DNA of 64,000 nt. It comes from Anabaena subtropica FACHB-260 (GTDB lineage: Bacteria > Cyanobacteriota > Cyanobacteriia > Cyanobacteriales > Nostocaceae). The stretch covers positions 162,853 to 226,852 of the forward strand of contig NZ_JACJRF010000004.1 of assembly GCF_014697105.1 (NCBI RefSeq), read 5' to 3'. The notes below the pieces were generated by a model, which was not told where the DNA came from, did not search any database, and worked only from the letters and a program-made list of their open reading frames with translations. Below, in pieces: positions 61,468 through 64,000 of this stretch (position 1 is its first letter; every line of letters begins with the position of its first letter). Made by a program: the position numbers and the translations under genes.

Positions 61468-63561
61468 TTATAAATGTTGTAAAATTAAATGATTTCTTTC
61501 AGTTAATCTTGCTTGCCATTCAGGTTCAACTACAATCGTGCTGATTTTTTCGATGATGATAGCTGGGCCGCTAATAATATCTTCTAGTTGTAAACTTTCC
61601 CGATGATAAACAGGTGCATCATGCCATTTTTCTGCTGTAAACATTCGTACTATTTCAACAGATTTAGGTGATTCATTAATAGAAATATTACGAGTAATTA
61701 ATGGTTCTTCCAGAGTAGTCATTTTTTGAATTATTTCTACCGAAATAGATTCAACAATTATTTTTTTTGCTGACTGAGTAAAACCATAACGAGATTTATG
61801 CTCTACCTCAAATTCTTGTTTCATTACTGTTATATCTGAGAAGAAATTAACTGTTAAGGTAGAGTTAGTACCTTCATATTTTAAATTAACTTTTTGGATT
61901 ACTTCTTCGACACTGATTTGACCATCTGTTAATTCACCTCTAGCTTGAGTTTCTAACAATTCTATTAACTGCATCAGTTGAGGAATTAATTCTTCACTTA
62001 GAGGTTGTTCTACGCCTCCGACTCTGGTAGCTCTAACATCAGCTAATCCCATACCATACGCTGAAAGAACCCCAGAATAAGGGTGAATAAATATCTTTTT
62101 CATGCCTAATGTATCAGCAATTAAACAAGCAACTTGTGCGCCCGCGCCACCAAAACAACATAGAACATAATCAGTGACATCATAACCCCGTTGCAAACTA
62201 ATTTTTTTAATCGCATTTGCCATATTTTCTACTGCAATCGCCATAAAACCAGCTGCTACTTGTTCTGGTGTACGATGAGTTCCTGTGACATTGCTAATAT
62301 CGTGGGCTAATTGGTTAAATTTTTTAATGACAATATCTTTATCTAGAGGTAAATTGCCATCATTCCCAAAAACCGAAGGAAAATATTGGGGATGAATTTT
62401 ACCTAACATCACATTGGCATCTGTGACAGCTAAAAGTCCACCACGCCGATAGCAAGCAGGCCCTGGATTTGAACCTGCTGATTCTGGCCCGACACGATAA
62501 CTAGAACCATCAAAAAATAAAATTGAACCGCCGCCAGCAGCAATAGTATTAATTGCTAATACGGGAACTCGCATCCTCGCTCCAGCAATTTCGGAATCTA
62601 ATTGGCGTTCATATTCTCCTTTAAAATGGGCAACATCTGTACTTGTACCGCCCATGTCAAAGGTAATTACTAACTCAAAACCTGCTCTTTTACTAGTTTG
62701 AACTGCACCGACGATACCACCAGCCGGCCCACTTAAGATGCTATCTTTTCCCTGAAATCTATCAGCATCAGTTAAACCGCCATCAGACTTCATAAACATT
62801 AATTTAACATCAGGTAACTGCTTGGCTATTTGATTAACATAACGCCGCAAAATCGGAGTTAAATAAGCATCTACAACAGTTGTATCTCCCCGGCTCACTA
62901 ACTTCATTAAGGGACTAACTTGATGGGATATGGAAATTTGAGTAAAGCCAATTTCTTGAGCAATTTGGGCTACTTGTTGTTCGTGGGTGGGATAGCGATC
63001 GCTGTGCATGAAAACAACTGCACAACTACGAATTCCGGTGTGATAAACTGCTTGTAAGTCTTTTTTGACTTGTTCAAGATTGACAGGTTTTAATTCATTT
63101 CCTATGGCATCATAGCGTTCGTCTACTTCAATTACCTGTTCATACAGCATTGTGGGTAAGATAATTTGCCGGGCAAAAATATTTGGGCGATTTTGATAGC
63201 CAATTCGCAACGCATCTTTAAATCCTTTGGTAATGAGTAGGACAACCCTATCTCCTTTTCTTTCTAACAGTGCGTTTGTAGCTACTGTTGTCCCCATTTT
63301 GATTACTTCTATAGTGTTATGGGGAATGGGTTCATTATTGGAAATTCCTATGATATCTCGAATACCTTGGATAACTGCATCTTGATATTGTTCAGGATTC
63401 TCAGAAAGTAATTTATATACTATTATCCATTCTTGGTTAGAAAGAGGAACAATCAGAAAACGTTCTCTATACCTTGAAAGCCTATCTACAATTGTCTGAT
63501 TATTCGTAACAGCGACAATATCTGTAAATGTACCACCCCGATCAGCAAATACTTTTAACAT
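61468..63561 (-). CDS. hyuA: Hydantoinase A / 5-oxoprolinase alpha-type subunit
   Basis: The 697-aa protein starts at MLKVFADRGGTFTDIVAVTN. An open frame of 56 codons further upstream reaches poor, repeat-like sequence and is rejected. It carries the ASKHA-type ATP-binding part RGGTFTDIVAV, MGTTVATNALLERKGDRVVL, the FDMGGTSTDVAHFKG loop and NTIAAGGGSILFFDGSSYRV with GPESAGSNPGPACYRRGG. HyuA and HyuB form a heteromer that opens hydantoin or 5-oxoproline rings using ATP. It is unfused, in contrast to eukaryotic 5-oxoprolinases, where both parts are one chain. Confidence 0.93.
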   Translation of the reverse strand: MLKVFADRGGTFTDIVAVTNNQTIVDRLSRYRERFLIVPLSNQEWIIVYKLLSENPEQYQDAVIQGIRDIIGISNNEPIPHNTIEVIKMGTTVATNALLERKGDRVVLLITKGFKDALRIGYQNRPNIFARQIILPTMLYEQVIEVDERYDAIGNELKPVNLEQVKKDLQAVYHTGIRSCAVVFMHSDRYPTHEQQVAQIAQEIGFTQISISHQVSPLMKLVSRGDTTVVDAYLTPILRRYVNQIAKQLPDVKLMFMKSDGGLTDADRFQGKDSILSGPAGGIVGAVQTSKRAGFELVITFDMGGTSTDVAHFKGEYERQLDSEIAGARMRVPVLAINTIAAGGGSILFFDGSSYRVGPESAGSNPGPACYRRGGLLAVTDANVMLGKIHPQYFPSVFGNDGNLPLDKDIVIKKFNQLAHDISNVTGTHRTPEQVAAGFMAIAVENMANAIKKISLQRGYDVTDYVLCCFGGAGAQVACLIADTLGMKKIFIHPYSGVLSAYGMGLADVRATRVGGVEQPLSEELIPQLMQLIELLETQARGELTDGQISVEEVIQKVNLKYEGTNSTLTVNFFSDITVMKQEFEVEHKSRYGFTQSAKKIIVESISVEIIQKMTTLEEPLITRNISINESPKSVEIVRMFTAEKWHDAPVYHRESLQLEDIISGPAIIIEKISTIVVEPEWQARLTERNHLILQHL

Positions 63562-64000
63562 TTCTTTATATATAGCAGAGGACAAATTATGGGGAACAGG
63601 TGACAGTATTAAAAGTCTCTTGGTTCTGTTTTTAACCAAATTTGGGGGTTTAAGTCCCCTGTTTCTAGCTAATCTTGTTGGGAATACACACGATCTCACT
63701 GTTAAAAGAAGCAGGGGAGCAGGGAGCAAAGGAGAAGACTAAGACGGAGCTTGTACTCCCGCCCCAGTTCAAGCGCCCTAGAAGGGCGGGGCTTTGTACC
63801 CCTGCTCCGCTTGCTCCGCCCAGAGGGGAAGGGCTTATTCCCTGACTTTTCACGGGATCTGGAAAACCCCTCTCCAAACCTCTCCCCTACAAGGCTACGG
63901 TGTACACACAAGTTTGCCCAGAGCGAGTTTCCAGCCAAAAAAAGTGGATTCAAATTGCTCAAGACCGCGAACCAAAGTAGTAATACCAGGAGGTTTTTGA
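63562..64000. other. Intergenic/edge region with IS-like hairpin
   Basis: Low-complexity GGAGCAGGG tracts, then CCCGCCC (about 63759-63765) complementary to GGGCGGG (about 63784-63790) with CAGTTCAAGCGCCCTAGAA between. Such CTAGAAGGGCGGGG ends are seen at IS200/IS605-type right ends in cyanobacteria, but no transposase is in view. An in-frame stretch after 63794 is not convincing as a gene. Confidence 0.4.

Noticed and set aside
63562..63729. Extension of hyuA to 63729
   Set aside because: The 56 extra residues do not resemble the family, which begins at MLKVFADRGGTFTDIV; the extension enters repeat-like DNA.
1..64000. CRISPR arrays, rRNA, tRNA or prophage
   Set aside because: No regular spacer-repeat pattern, no rRNA sequence, no cloverleaf recognised and no phage structural genes. 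Repeats seen are heptamer tandem or palindromic types.

Overview
The window comes from a filamentous, probably heterocyst-forming cyanobacterium of the Nostoc/Anabaena/Trichormus group. The evidence is the many GCGATCGC (HIP1) octamers, a cytochrome b6f PetM subunit, Ycf39, a probable NblR, a Tab2 protein, a cyanobacterial group 2 sigma factor, a DevBCA-type exporter locus, and abundant short tandem repeats (TGACTAT/TGACCAA/CAACTGA heptamers and AATTACGAATTAC units) between genes. The species cannot be fixed from sequence alone.

Layout. 1-13 kb: the gatA C-terminus, a RodZ-like membrane regulator, a PEP-CTERM glycerophosphodiesterase, a histidine kinase, a DUF2141 protein, a peptidoglycan-binding/HEAT protein, an EamA transporter, ppx, a UbiA prenyltransferase, a DUF6464-like protein and Tab2. 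13-25 kb: a TldD/PmbA protein, a ClC-CBS-USP fusion, two Ser/Thr kinases (one with WD40 repeats), an ABC exporter and a Tat-exported PhoD. 25-28 kb: a decayed dev operon, with devB intact, devC truncated and fused by a deletion to devA, and devA carrying a repeat with two in-frame stops. A PadR regulator is divergent to it. 28-42 kb: a SWIM protein, lpdA, trpC, small proteins, a class V aminotransferase, DUF2949, DUF192, nblR, nadK, ycf39, petM, pdxA and an OmpR-type regulator. 42-48 kb: a NACHT NTPase with an N-terminal HTH, a rhodanese-like protein without its catalytic Cys, RNase D and two CAP-domain proteins. 48-64 kb: trpB, SUI1, a YqaE-like peptide, fasciclin, GST, a HerA-like ATPase, a sigma factor, cobO, and hyuA/hyuB separated by a methyltransferase.

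Most genes are ordinary housekeeping and photosynthesis-related genes that appear singly transcribed. Few operons are evident; dev is the clearest.

The least ordinary material is the following. (i) The HTH-NACHT NTPase is a member of a class known to include anti-phage proteins, and a 30-codon ORF ends 8 bp upstream of it. (ii) The dev locus is decaying. (iii) A 146/148 bp MITE-like element occurs twice, and one copy is flanked by a perfect 10-bp direct repeat beside nblR. (iv) A 178-bp intergenic segment can fold into a closed multi-helix structure. (v) Heptamer repeats have been absorbed into the reading frames of at least four genes. I found no rRNA, tRNA, CRISPR array, prophage or intact transposase, although tRNAs could be missed by eye.
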